A DNA stretch of 64,000 nucleotides from Cellulomonas fimi (GCF_028583725.1 NZ_CP110680.1:2046001-2110000); one strand, 5' to 3'. Numbered from the stretch's first letter, positions 24,439 to 33,508 are shown. Notes: generated by a model not told the origin, from the letters alone. Numbers and translations: made by a program.

Positions 24439-26582
24439 CGCTCGACGACCTCGTCGCGCTGCTGGCGCGGTACGACGACGACGCGTGGGTCGCGATCGCC
24501 AACCGCGGGCTGCTGCGCCGGGCGCGCAAGGACCTCGAGACCGTGCATCCGGTGGTCGTCGGTCCTGCCGACGCGGGCGCCACAGTCGACGCGGTCGAGG
24601 TCGCCGTCGGGGACCGCGTCGTGCGGTTCGGCGCGACCGGGCCGGCCGACGCGACGTGCACGTGCTCGAGCCCTGTGACGTGCCAGCACGTCGTCGCCGC
24701 GGGGCTCTGGCTCGCGACGGGCGGCGGTGCCGGCGGGGACGCGCTGCCCGCGGTCGACCGCCCGTCGGTGGAGCGGTCGCCACGCGCACCCGACGAGCCG
24801 GCCCGGGTGGCCGCGCCAGCAGACGGCGCAGGGAGCGCGCACCCCACCGACCCCGCCGACCCGCTGCACGACGAGCTGATGGCGTGGGACGCCGCCACCC
24901 TCACCGCGCACGCCGGGCTCGCCGGCTACCGCTGGGCGCACCACCACCTCGACGACGCCGACCAGCCCCCCGAGCTGACGCGCGGCTCGTACCTCGCGGT
25001 GACGTTCCCGCAGGGCGTCACGGTGCGCTACCTCGGCGGTGGCCCGGCGGGTCTCGTCGTCGACCAGCGCGTGCCGGCCGTCGAGCGCTACCAGGTCGCC
25101 GCGGTGCTCGCCTGGCAGCGCGCGCACGGCCGGGTGCTCCCGCCACCGCCCCCGCGCGCGACGGAGCGTCCCGTGACGGAGTCGTCGCTGTCCCAGCACG
25201 AGTCACGGGCGCGGCTGCGCGCCGCCGCGGCGACCCTGCTGCGGGACGCGGTCGCGGTCGGGGTGTCCCACCTGTCCCCGGCGCTGCACGACCGGCTCGT
25301 GACGGCCGGGGTCTGGGCGCAGGGCGTCGAGTACCACCGGCTCGCACGCGTGCTGCGGCGCCTGGCCGACCAGGTCGACCTGCTCCTCGTCCGGTCGGCG
25401 CACGCCGACGACCTCGCCCTGCTCGACGAGCTCGCCCGGGCGTACGCCCTGGTGCGCGCGCTCGACGCGGCCGCGGCCGCCGGGAAGGAACCCGTCGGCC
25501 TGGTCGGGCGCGCACGCTCGACGTACGACCTCGCGCGCACGCTCGACGTCGTCGGGCTGGGCGGGGTGCCGTGGCGCACCGGCTCCGGCTACCACGGCCT
25601 CACGTCGGTGTTCTGGTGCCCGTCCCGCGCCCGCATGCTCACCTGGACCGACGCGCGTCCCGACACGCTCGCCGGGTTCGACCCGCGGGCGCGCTGGCGC
25701 CAGCCCGCGCCGTGGCCGGGCCTGCCGACGCCCGCGGCCGCGGCCGGTGCCCGGCTCACCCTCACCCACCCGCAGCTCAGCGCCGACGGCCGGCTCTCGG
25801 GCGTCGAGTCGTGCACCGCCGCCGTCACGCGCCTCGACGGGCCGTCGCTACGCGCGCTGCTGCCCGTGACCACGTCGTGGCGCGACGTGGCCCCCCTCCG
25901 TCCGCTGTCGCTCACCGACCCCGCCGATCCGGCGACCTGGGTGGTCCTCGCGCCCGCCGGCGCAGCGCCGGTGGCGTGGGACCCGACCGCGCAGACGCTG
26001 CGCTGGCCGCTGCTCGACGCGTCCGGCGACGTCGTCGCGCTCGAGGTGCCGTGGTCGCGGCTGCACGCGCACGCGATCGGTCGCCTCGAAGGCCTGACCC
26101 AGCCGCCGGCACCCGGCACCCTCGTGGTGGCACGCGTCCGCCGGCGCCACGGCGCGCTCGTCGGCGAACCCGTCGCCCTGGTGCCCCCGGACACCGACGG
26201 GCGGGCAGTCGACTGCCTGCACTTCGACGACCCCTCCGGCGCCGGTCGACCGTCCACCCTCGTGCGGTCGCTGCTCGCCGCCGGCGCCGACGACGCGGAC
26301 GGCCCTGTGGACGACCACGACTCTCCCGTGGCGCTGCCGGCACCGATCGTCGCGCTGCGTTCGCTCGTCGAGCGACAGGCCCAGCGCGGCTGCTCGGGCG
26401 TGCCCGGCGACGACGTGCGGCGGGCGCTCGGCGCGGCACACGCGTCGTTGCGGGGCGTCGGCCTCACGGTGTTCGTCGAGCCCGACCGGGACGAGGACGT
26501 CGCCGTCCTGCTCCTGCGCTCGCTCTACCTGACGCAGCAGGTGGAGCATTTGCTCGGCGGCGAGCCCGCGGCGGTCGGCTGA
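24435..26582 (+). CDS. SWIM zinc-finger protein (YehQ-like)
   Basis: A 715-residue protein whose ATG overlaps the VWA stop (ATGA). The SWIM motif CxCxnCxH is complete at C75-x-C77-x5-C83-x-H85. SWIM fingers bind DNA or proteins. The rest is long, helical and beta mixed, with no other motif that I recognise; YehQ in E. coli has the same position and layout. As the last gene of the operon it may be the DNA- or target-sensing part of the complex. It ends 13 bases before the convergent caspase-hydrolase gene. Confidence 0.85.
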   Translation: MTLDDLVALLARYDDDAWVAIANRGLLRRARKDLETVHPVVVGPADAGATVDAVEVAVGDRVVRFGATGPADATCTCSSPVTCQHVVAAGLWLATGGGAGGDALPAVDRPSVERSPRAPDEPARVAAPADGAGSAHPTDPADPLHDELMAWDAATLTAHAGLAGYRWAHHHLDDADQPPELTRGSYLAVTFPQGVTVRYLGGGPAGLVVDQRVPAVERYQVAAVLAWQRAHGRVLPPPPPRATERPVTESSLSQHESRARLRAAAATLLRDAVAVGVSHLSPALHDRLVTAGVWAQGVEYHRLARVLRRLADQVDLLLVRSAHADDLALLDELARAYALVRALDAAAAAGKEPVGLVGRARSTYDLARTLDVVGLGGVPWRTGSGYHGLTSVFWCPSRARMLTWTDARPDTLAGFDPRARWRQPAPWPGLPTPAAAAGARLTLTHPQLSADGRLSGVESCTAAVTRLDGPSLRALLPVTTSWRDVAPLRPLSLTDPADPATWVVLAPAGAAPVAWDPTAQTLRWPLLDASGDVVALEVPWSRLHAHAIGRLEGLTQPPAPGTLVVARVRRRHGALVGEPVALVPPDTDGRAVDCLHFDDPSGAGRPSTLVRSLLAAGADDADGPVDDHDSPVALPAPIVALRSLVERQAQRGCSGVPGDDVRRALGAAHASLRGVGLTVFVEPDRDEDVAVLLLRSLYLTQQVEHLLGGEPAAVG

Positions 26583-26595
26583 CGCGACCGTCCTC

Positions 26596-29500
26596 TCAGG
26601 AGCGGCCCGCGGACCCTCGGTCGGAGGTGGCGACGCCCTCCGGCACGGTCGGGTCGTGGGCCGGCGCCGAGGTCGGAGCCCCGTCGGTCAGAGCGGCGCG
26701 AAGCGCGTCGACCCCGGCGGGCGTGGCGAAGTAGCCGAAGTGGTTGCAGGCGACCGGGACCACCTGGACGGCGGGCACGCGCCCCGGCGGGACGTGCGCC
26801 CCGCTCGTCGTCGCGACGGCGATGTCGTGTTCCTGCCCGAGGAAGGCGAGGTCGACGGCGTGCCCGAGCAGGTCCTTCAGCCTGGCGACGACGACCGCGG
26901 CCCACCCGTCCGGCTGTGCTCGCGCGATCAAGGACGTGTTGCCGACGAGCGCGGTGCAGGGCACGTGCGGGTCGCCCGCGGTGAAGAGCGCGTCCAGCAC
27001 GTCGGAGCCGGGCTTCATCTGGTCCAGGGCCGTGTCGGCCTTCTCGAGCGCGCCGACGAGCAGCGACAGGACCTGCGCCGGCCAGAAAGCAGGACCCACC
27101 CGGTTCAGTGCGAAGGTGATGCCGACGATGGCGAGATCCTCGATCGTCGACCACGGCGAACCGCCCGCGGGTGCGCCGGCCGTGACGAGCCGGTGCACGG
27201 CGACGGTGGGCTCGCCCGCGGGCGTCGTCGGCCCGAGGACCTCGACCATCCACCGGGAGACCAGCCCACCCATCGAGTGCGCGACCACGGTGATCGCGTG
27301 GGTGCCGGTGCCCAGCCCGACGTCGAGCAGCGCGCCGCGGAGCGCGGCCGCCGTCTCGGGGATCGGGGTGTCGAGGTTCTCGTAGTCGAACGTCAGCACG
27401 ACGTCGTACGCGGGCTCGCGCATGCTCCTGCCGCCGGGTGGTCGGAGGAACGCCTCGGCCATCCCGCGGGTGTCGCCGATGATGCCGTGCACGAGGACGA
27501 GCACGTCCCCGTCGGGACGCGCCGCGAGCGCTCTGCGGATCTCGCCCCGGTCGTCGGTGCGCGGGATGCGGTCGCCGTCGGTCGTCGCGAGCGCGAGCCG
27601 GACGACGGTCGCGGACCGACGCGTCGCCCGACGCACGATGCGGGTCACGAGCAGCCGGATCGCGCTCCCCAGGCTCCGGACGGGTTCCTCGGGCGGAAGG
27701 TGCGAGACGACCAACCGGTTGCCCTGCCCCCAGCCCACGGGTAGGTAGACGTCTCCGAACATCCCGACGACCAGGAGGCTGTCCTCCCGGGGCGGGCCGT
27801 CGAGCGTGAGCAGCAGCGGTTGCTCGGGCGAGACGGACTCGGGACGGACCACGTTCGTCAGCGTCAGCACGTCGACGGGCTCCGCGCCGTCCCGGTCGGT
27901 CACGAAGGAGAACGGCCGGACCGACTCGGGGTCGTCGCGCAGCCCGGGTGGCGTGACGCTGCGGTCGCCGTCCCGGGTGGCGAAGCCTTGCGAGCTCAGA
28001 CTGGCGTCCGCGCGGAGCAGCGGATGCGGCTCGACGAGCACGCCCGGCGCCAGCTCGGCGGCTACGGGGCCGACGGTGCGCCCGGCGAGCGGACGCTCGG
28101 CGACCAGCGCGAACCGCAGTACGGCCCAGTCCGCGACGGGAGCGTGCGTCGGGCGGCCCCACTCGCGATCCCGGACGGTCGAGACGAGCCCGTGGAACGC
28201 CTCGCCGTGCGCGGCGTCCGCGAGCCGCTCCGCGTCGGTGCGCGTGCTCGAGAAGTCCAGCGGGGGCTGGGTCAGGGAGGCGAGGTCGAACGGCGCGGTG
28301 CTGAGCAGCACGACCACGTCGTCCGACCGTCGGGAGTGGCCGGCGTGCCAGAGCTCGTCGGGGACGATCTCCGGCACCGGCTGCCCGCCGAAGCTGGCGA
28401 GGGTCCGGCCCGGGTCGATCGCGGTCGCGACGTGCCCGGGCGTCGGGGAGCCGTCGACGGCGTAGCTCTCCGTGAGACCGAGTATCGCGCCGTAGAGGCG
28501 TGACGGCGTCCCGTTCGTCACCCGGAGGACGAACTCCTGCGGCTGGTCGCCGACGTACGGCATCAGGACCTCGCCGCGGGCGGGGACCTGTCGCTCGTCG
28601 TGCGGTCCGCGGACGGTGAGCTCCAGGCGCACCGAACCGACGTCGATCCGCGTGCCCGGGTTGTCCAGCGAGCGCAGCCGGTGCCAGCGCGACATGTGGG
28701 TCGCGAGGTCGACGGCTCGTGTGACGGACGCGGCCGGTGCTGTAGTCGTGCGGCTCAGGTCGGTGACCCGGTACCCGGTGTCGTGCCGTTCGATCGTCAG
28801 CTGCGCCGGCTCTCCGACCACGAGGTCCAGCGAGCCCGCGAGCCCCTCGGTGACGTCGGTGGCGTCGGACGTCCGCACCAGTGTGCGGGGCGCCGGCCAG
28901 GCGGTGACGATCGCCGGGTAGCTCCGCGACTCGTCCAGGGTCGGCTCGAGCGACACGATGCTCGACGCCGGGCCGACCGAGACGACGCGAGCGACCGCGA
29001 CCGGGGCCGTCGTCCCGGGGTCGGTGCCCGGGGGGAAGACGTCGAGGACGGTGGTCCCGGCCGTCGTCGGGACGGGGACCTGGTGGATCAGCCCGGCGTC
29101 CAGCGTCCAGCCGGCAGCCTCGTGGGTCACGAGGTGGTGCCGCGGGCGGTCGTCGAGCGCTCCCGAGAGCACCCGTGCCCGCGCGTCGCGGTCGTCGGTC
29201 ACCTCGAGCTGGGGGTCTTGCTGCTCGGCCCAGTCGCGGACGGTCGCCGCGGCGGAGCGGACGAGGTCGTCGTAGGTGACGCCCTCCCGTGCCGTGCTCA
29301 GCGCCAGCTCGAGAGCGGCCGTGAACACGCCACGGCGGCTGCCGGCGACAGTGCGCTCTTTGGCGGTCTGGTCGGCTCGGCAGGCAGCGAGAAGCACGTG
29401 GCGGCCGCGCGGCGCGTGCCAGCCGCTGCCTGTCGACGCGCTCGAACCGTCGGGGTGAGGTGCGGACGGCGACGCGAGGTGTGTCCCGTCCAGGCCGACC

Positions 29501-29994
29501 GGGGGAGCGTCCTCGCGGGGCTGTGCCTGGCGCACGCCTGCGGCCTCGTCGAGGTCGCGGGTGCCGCTGCCGGAGTGGCAGCAGTCCAGGACGACGGCGA
29601 CGTGGGCGCCGCCGTGCGCGACCTCGGCGACGAGGGCGCCCAGCTCCGTGTCGACCAGGTCCCGACCACCCGGCGTCCGGCTGTCGACGAGGACCAGGGT
29701 CTCGTCCTTGCCGTCGATCTCGCCCGGGTCGGCGCTCGGTTGCCGCGAGCCGTGGCCGCAGTACCAGAACACTGCCACGTCGTCGGGACCCGCGGCGCCC
29801 AGGTGCTCGCGGAAGGCGTCGACGACGGCCTGGCGCGTCGCCTCCTCGTCGCGCAGGACACGGACCGACTCCGACGTCGTCGTCCCCGACGCGGTGAGGA
29901 GTCGCTCGACCGCATCGACGTCGGCGACGCAGCCGTGGAGCGACGCGGTGCCCACCGGGTAGGTGTCGATCCCGACCAGCAGTGCCCGCAGCAT
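26596..29994 (-). CDS. caspase-like peptidase (C14) fused to alpha/beta hydrolase
   Basis: An 1132-residue fusion. ATG 29994 is preferred (GAGGTGA seven bases upstream) because the caspase fold begins at once (MLRALLVGIDTYPVG). The N-terminal caspase domain (1 to about 270) has the dyad H81 in WYCGHG and C139 in LDCCHSG. A central region (about 280-800) of beta-rich sequence has no clear match. The C-terminal alpha/beta hydrolase (about 825-1090) has the oxyanion loop VHGIIGD, nucleophile S907 in AHSMGG, and likely D1057 (HDIAVATT) and H1085 (NHFGYF), as in lipases. No signal peptide or membrane segment is seen. It is tail to tail with the SWIM gene and head to head with the TPR-CHAT gene. 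A protease-controlled lipase or esterase is an attractive inference. Confidence 0.88.
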   Translation of the reverse strand: MLRALLVGIDTYPVGTASLHGCVADVDAVERLLTASGTTTSESVRVLRDEEATRQAVVDAFREHLGAAGPDDVAVFWYCGHGSRQPSADPGEIDGKDETLVLVDSRTPGGRDLVDTELGALVAEVAHGGAHVAVVLDCCHSGSGTRDLDEAAGVRQAQPREDAPPVGLDGTHLASPSAPHPDGSSASTGSGWHAPRGRHVLLAACRADQTAKERTVAGSRRGVFTAALELALSTAREGVTYDDLVRSAAATVRDWAEQQDPQLEVTDDRDARARVLSGALDDRPRHHLVTHEAAGWTLDAGLIHQVPVPTTAGTTVLDVFPPGTDPGTTAPVAVARVVSVGPASSIVSLEPTLDESRSYPAIVTAWPAPRTLVRTSDATDVTEGLAGSLDLVVGEPAQLTIERHDTGYRVTDLSRTTTAPAASVTRAVDLATHMSRWHRLRSLDNPGTRIDVGSVRLELTVRGPHDERQVPARGEVLMPYVGDQPQEFVLRVTNGTPSRLYGAILGLTESYAVDGSPTPGHVATAIDPGRTLASFGGQPVPEIVPDELWHAGHSRRSDDVVVLLSTAPFDLASLTQPPLDFSSTRTDAERLADAAHGEAFHGLVSTVRDREWGRPTHAPVADWAVLRFALVAERPLAGRTVGPVAAELAPGVLVEPHPLLRADASLSSQGFATRDGDRSVTPPGLRDDPESVRPFSFVTDRDGAEPVDVLTLTNVVRPESVSPEQPLLLTLDGPPREDSLLVVGMFGDVYLPVGWGQGNRLVVSHLPPEEPVRSLGSAIRLLVTRIVRRATRRSATVVRLALATTDGDRIPRTDDRGEIRRALAARPDGDVLVLVHGIIGDTRGMAEAFLRPPGGRSMREPAYDVVLTFDYENLDTPIPETAAALRGALLDVGLGTGTHAITVVAHSMGGLVSRWMVEVLGPTTPAGEPTVAVHRLVTAGAPAGGSPWSTIEDLAIVGITFALNRVGPAFWPAQVLSLLVGALEKADTALDQMKPGSDVLDALFTAGDPHVPCTALVGNTSLIARAQPDGWAAVVVARLKDLLGHAVDLAFLGQEHDIAVATTSGAHVPPGRVPAVQVVPVACNHFGYFATPAGVDALRAALTDGAPTSAPAHDPTVPEGVATSDRGSAGRS

Positions 29995-30093
29995 CCGGCT
30001 CACCTCACGTCCGGGGCGCGCCCGGTGCACGGGGATGGACAACTCAGGTCGGACATACTATGACAGAAGGGTCACCAGCAGAAAGGGTGCCCC
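29995..30093 (+). promoter_or_regulatory. shared divergent promoter region of caspase-hydrolase and TPR-CHAT genes
   Basis: Only 99 bases separate the two start codons. A near-palindromic ATACTAT core at 30055-30061 gives a -10 (TACTAT, 30056-30061) for the rightward gene and TAGTAT on the other strand for the leftward gene. The -35 elements are weak on both sides, which suggests an activator. AAAGGG lies upstream of the right start and GAGGTGA upstream of the left one. Confidence 0.45.
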
Positions 30094-33000
30094 ATGGACG
30101 AGTACCAGGGCCCCGCGCTCGGCGACCTTCCGGTGTCGAGGCTCGCGATGCGTTGCGTGCTCCCGAGCTTTCCGATCCTCGCCTGGGGCGACGGCCACGA
30201 GCTCCCCGGGGAGGAGGCTGACGGCTCCGACCCGGCGCCCGAGCGTGTCGCGGCGGTCGTCGCGCTGCCGGGCGTCGAGCCTGACCTCCTCGCCCGCTTC
30301 CGCGACGCCGTCATCGCGGGAGAGCCGGGGGCCAGGCGCGCGTGGACCGCCGTGACGGCCTCGGTGCGGAGCATCCTCCCCGACGTCGACGCGGACCTGC
30401 GGTCCAGCCTGCAATCGAGGTCATACGGCGATGCCGCACGCGACGCCCCTGTGGTCGTCGCCCTGGCCACGATGGTCGGAGACCACGAGACCGTCGTCAC
30501 GGCACGGGTCGTGGCCGCACGCGCCGCGTTCGCGATGCGCGACCTCGACTCCACGATCGCCCACTACGAGCTGGCCCTCGGTGTCGAGGACGCGTCGCGG
30601 TCCGTGCGGTGCGCCGTCCACGACAACCTCGCGCTCGCCCTGACCCAACGGGGCGGGGACGACGACCTCGACCGGGCGGTCGAGCACTTCACCCTCGCGC
30701 TCGCTCTCGCCGACACCCCGGCCGACCGGACCGCGGTGCGGTCGAACCGCGCGGACGCGCTCACCGCCCTGGGGTACTTCGACCTCGCGGTCGCCGAGCG
30801 GGAGGCCGTCGTGCGCGTCTGGCGCGACCTCGGCATGCCTCCGGTCAGGATCGCCGTCGCGCTCGACAACTGGGCGCTCGCCCTGCAGAGCGCGGGGGAG
30901 CTGGAGCGCGCGCTGGCGCCGCTCGTCGAGGCCGCGGGCATCTTCCCGCACGACGAGCTGGCGCACCGGAGCACCAACGCGATGGCCCGGCAGCAGGTGC
31001 TGAGCCAGCTCGGCCGGACCGACGAGGCGGCGGCCGCATTCGTCGAGGCGTTCGACCTGGCCCGTGAGGCCGCGCGGGCGGAGCTCGAACCGGCGCACTT
31101 CCGCGCGGGACTGCGGCAGGCGCTCCACACCTGCCCGCAGCCGCACCCGGACAGCGTGGCGTGGTTCGTCGCGGCCCTGGGCGCCCGCGCCGAGGAGCGC
31201 AGGCAGGACGCCGAGGCCGCGTTCTCGCGGGCCGCTGCGATCGCGCAGGACGTCGGTGACAGCCTCATGTTCCTGCGCTGCGCCGCGAACGTCGCGGCGA
31301 TGTACGCCGACTTCGGCGAAGCCGGGGCCGCCACGGCCCTGTGCCGCCAGGTCCGCGGTGACGCCCTCAGCCGCGGGCTCGCGGCACCGGCGGCCATGGT
31401 CACCGGGACGATGGCGGTGCTGCGTTCGGGTGCCTCGGAGGGCGACATCGCGCCCGTGCGGCTGTTCGCGGAGTCGGAGCGGCTCGACCAGGTGAACCGC
31501 GCGGTGATGGACGAGGTCGGCGTCCCGCCCGACCACTTCGAGCGGCACGCCGCCCACTCCGTCGGCAAGCTCGAGATGGCCATCGCCTCGATCGCCCACG
31601 ACGCGGGAGCGGACCGCCTGGCCGAGACGTACCTCCGCGCCGCGCTCGCGGCGCTCGACGGTCTCGACGCGCCCTTCGAGCGGCTCAATCGCACGGCCGG
31701 TCTGCTCGACGTCATCCGGGGCGACGTCTCCCGCCGCTCGGAGGCGGAGGCCGTGGCGGCCGATCTTCTGCGGCTGCTCTCCGCCTCCGGTCTGCCCGAC
31801 CAGGGTCGGCTGGTCGGTCACCGGGCTCTCGCTGCGTTCCTCGGTCCGGGTGACGCCGCCTCGCTCCCGCACCTGCGGGCCGCCGCCGACGCGCACGAGA
31901 GGTTGCGGCGCGGGCAGCAGGACCCGGACCGGCGCGAGGGACTGGAGCGGTCGCACCAGGTCATCCCCGCGCTCGTCTCGGCGCTCGTGGCCCAGGACGC
32001 TCCCGCCGACCAGATCCTCACCGCGCTCCAGCGCGGTCGCGCGCGTCGGCTGCTGGACGTGCTCGGCGAGCGCTCGGGCGGGTCCGCCGAGCCGCCGGAC
32101 GCCGAGACCGTTCGCCGCCTCGTCGCCCGACTGGGTGCGGACCAGGCGCTCGTCGAGATCACGGCCGTGCACGACGGCCTGCTCGCGCTCGTCGTCACCG
32201 CCGACGCGGTCCACCCGGTGCACGTGACCGGCAGCCTCGACGCGCTAGCCGTCGCGCAGTGGGGCGACGCCGAGGTGCGCGCTGCCGACGTGGCCGGCGT
32301 CGTCCGCGGCTCGCCGCTCCTGGCGGACCTCGTGGCCGGTGTCGAGACCGTCCTGCCTCGGGGCGCCGGCGTGCTGGTCGTGACCGACAACGCCATGGCG
32401 AACCTTCCGCTCCACCTCGTCCCGGTGGACGGGAGCACGTGGGGCCGTCGTCGCTCGTACGGCCGGGTCGCCGCCGCGGGTGTGCTGGCGCACTCGCCGG
32501 CACCGCGCGTGTGGCAGGGCGTCTCCCTCGTTGCCGGCGACTCCCGGGGCGACCTGCCCGGCGCCGCGGCGGAGTGCGCCGAGATCGCCGCCCTGCTCGG
32601 CACCGAGCCGGTGGTCGGCCCCGCGTGCTCGCTCGACCGGCTCAGCCGACGACTGCAGCGGGACCTCGACGTCGTGCACCTGGCCGTCCACGGACGCGCC
32701 GACGTGCGCCGCGGCGGCCGGGGCAGCCTCTTGCTCGCCGACGGCGACGAGCATGTCGCCTGGACGCCTTTCGACGAGCTGGCGCGCCTGCCGTGGCGAG
32801 CGCAGGTGATCGTCCTGTCCGGGTGCAGCACGGCGGTCGGCGGGCCGCGCGACGGCGTCGGTCTCTACGGCGTCGCGCAGGCCGCCGCAGAGGCGGGAGC
32901 GACGACGGTGCTGGCGAGCCTCTGGCCGGTCGCCGACGACGCCGCGTCCGCCGTGATGACGGCGCTCCACCGTGAGCTGGCCGGGCGCAGGGCGGCAGGC

Positions 33001-33231
33001 GACGCCTCGGTCGACCTGCGAGACCTCCTGCGCACGGCCGTCGTCGCGGTGTCCGGCACGTCGACCGCGGACCACGCCCCGGTGCGCGGGGGCCGGGAGT
33101 TCGGCGCGCCGGCCGGCGTCGCCGCACCACCGGTCCCGCACGTTCCCGACACGCTGCGCGACGCGCTGCGGTGGGACGGGTTCGTCGTGCTCGGTGACCC
33201 TGTCGTCCATCTCCAGCGTGCGCACGTCTGA
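30094..33231 (+). CDS. TPR-CHAT protein (caspase-superfamily protease with TPR repeats)
   Basis: A 1045-residue protein. After about 110 residues of unassigned sequence, helical TPR-like repeats run to about residue 640 (for example AVHDNLALALTQRGGDDDLD and AVRSNRADALTALGYFDLAV). The C-terminal CHAT domain (about 700-1045) has the catalytic dyad H866 in VHLAVHG and C911 in VLSGCSTA, plus the conserved GATTVLASLWPVAD and a closing LGDP motif. CHAT proteases with TPRs act in conflict systems, such as the one bound to the type III-E CRISPR effector. No CRISPR genes are near, so the trigger must be different. It diverges from the caspase-hydrolase gene and is the last gene before the tRNA cluster. 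Confidence 0.9.
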   Translation: MDEYQGPALGDLPVSRLAMRCVLPSFPILAWGDGHELPGEEADGSDPAPERVAAVVALPGVEPDLLARFRDAVIAGEPGARRAWTAVTASVRSILPDVDADLRSSLQSRSYGDAARDAPVVVALATMVGDHETVVTARVVAARAAFAMRDLDSTIAHYELALGVEDASRSVRCAVHDNLALALTQRGGDDDLDRAVEHFTLALALADTPADRTAVRSNRADALTALGYFDLAVAEREAVVRVWRDLGMPPVRIAVALDNWALALQSAGELERALAPLVEAAGIFPHDELAHRSTNAMARQQVLSQLGRTDEAAAAFVEAFDLAREAARAELEPAHFRAGLRQALHTCPQPHPDSVAWFVAALGARAEERRQDAEAAFSRAAAIAQDVGDSLMFLRCAANVAAMYADFGEAGAATALCRQVRGDALSRGLAAPAAMVTGTMAVLRSGASEGDIAPVRLFAESERLDQVNRAVMDEVGVPPDHFERHAAHSVGKLEMAIASIAHDAGADRLAETYLRAALAALDGLDAPFERLNRTAGLLDVIRGDVSRRSEAEAVAADLLRLLSASGLPDQGRLVGHRALAAFLGPGDAASLPHLRAAADAHERLRRGQQDPDRREGLERSHQVIPALVSALVAQDAPADQILTALQRGRARRLLDVLGERSGGSAEPPDAETVRRLVARLGADQALVEITAVHDGLLALVVTADAVHPVHVTGSLDALAVAQWGDAEVRAADVAGVVRGSPLLADLVAGVETVLPRGAGVLVVTDNAMANLPLHLVPVDGSTWGRRRSYGRVAAAGVLAHSPAPRVWQGVSLVAGDSRGDLPGAAAECAEIAALLGTEPVVGPACSLDRLSRRLQRDLDVVHLAVHGRADVRRGGRGSLLLADGDEHVAWTPFDELARLPWRAQVIVLSGCSTAVGGPRDGVGLYGVAQAAAEAGATTVLASLWPVADDAASAVMTALHRELAGRRAAGDASVDLRDLLRTAVVAVSGTSTADHAPVRGGREFGAPAGVAAPPVPHVPDTLRDALRWDGFVVLGDPVVHLQRAHV

Positions 33232-33297
33232 GGCGCCGCCGCCCGGGACGGCGCCCCTGCTGCGTCCGGGCGTGTCCCGCGCGTGCGTGGACGACCG

Positions 33298-33328
33298 AGG
33301 GCCGCCCCGGTTACCCGGTGACGGCCCT
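33298..33328. terminator. hairpin terminator between TPR-CHAT gene and tRNA cluster
   Basis: AGGGCCG (33298-33304) pairs with CGGCCCT (33322-33328), with further CCGG pairing inside. It can end the TPR-CHAT transcript from the left and the tRNA operon from the right. There is no U-run. Confidence 0.6.
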
Positions 33329-33345
33329 CTGACGTGCTGTGATGC

Positions 33346-33420
33346 TGGTGGGCGATACTGGGATCGAACCAGTGACCTCTTCCGTGTCAGGGAAGCGCGC
33401 TACCGCTGCGCCAATCGCCC
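33346..33420 (-). tRNA. tRNA-Val (anticodon GAC)
   Basis: The cloverleaf is complete on the minus strand. Acceptor GGGCGAT pairs with ATCGCCC, the anticodon loop reads CTGACAC (GAC), and the T-loop is GGTTCGATCCC. A CCA end is encoded at 33348-33346. Its 3' end faces the TPR-CHAT gene. Confidence 0.95.
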
Positions 33421-33437
33421 GTGGGGGACATGCTGCG

Positions 33438-33508
33438 AGGTGGAGATGGGATTCGAACCCACGTATACGGCTTTGCAGGCCGCTGCCTCGCCTCTCGGCC
33501 ACTCCACC
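33438..33508 (-). tRNA. tRNA-Cys (anticodon GCA)
   Basis: Acceptor GGTGGAG pairs with CTCCACC, anticodon loop CTGCAAA gives GCA, and the T-arm is GTGGGTTCGAATCCCAT. The discriminator base is U, as expected for tRNA-Cys. No CCA is encoded. Confidence 0.95.

Noticed and set aside
16177..33231. CRISPR array or Cas genes accompanying the TPR-CHAT protein
   Set aside because: No regularly spaced repeats and no Cas7/Cas11-like or gRAMP-like protein are present in the window.
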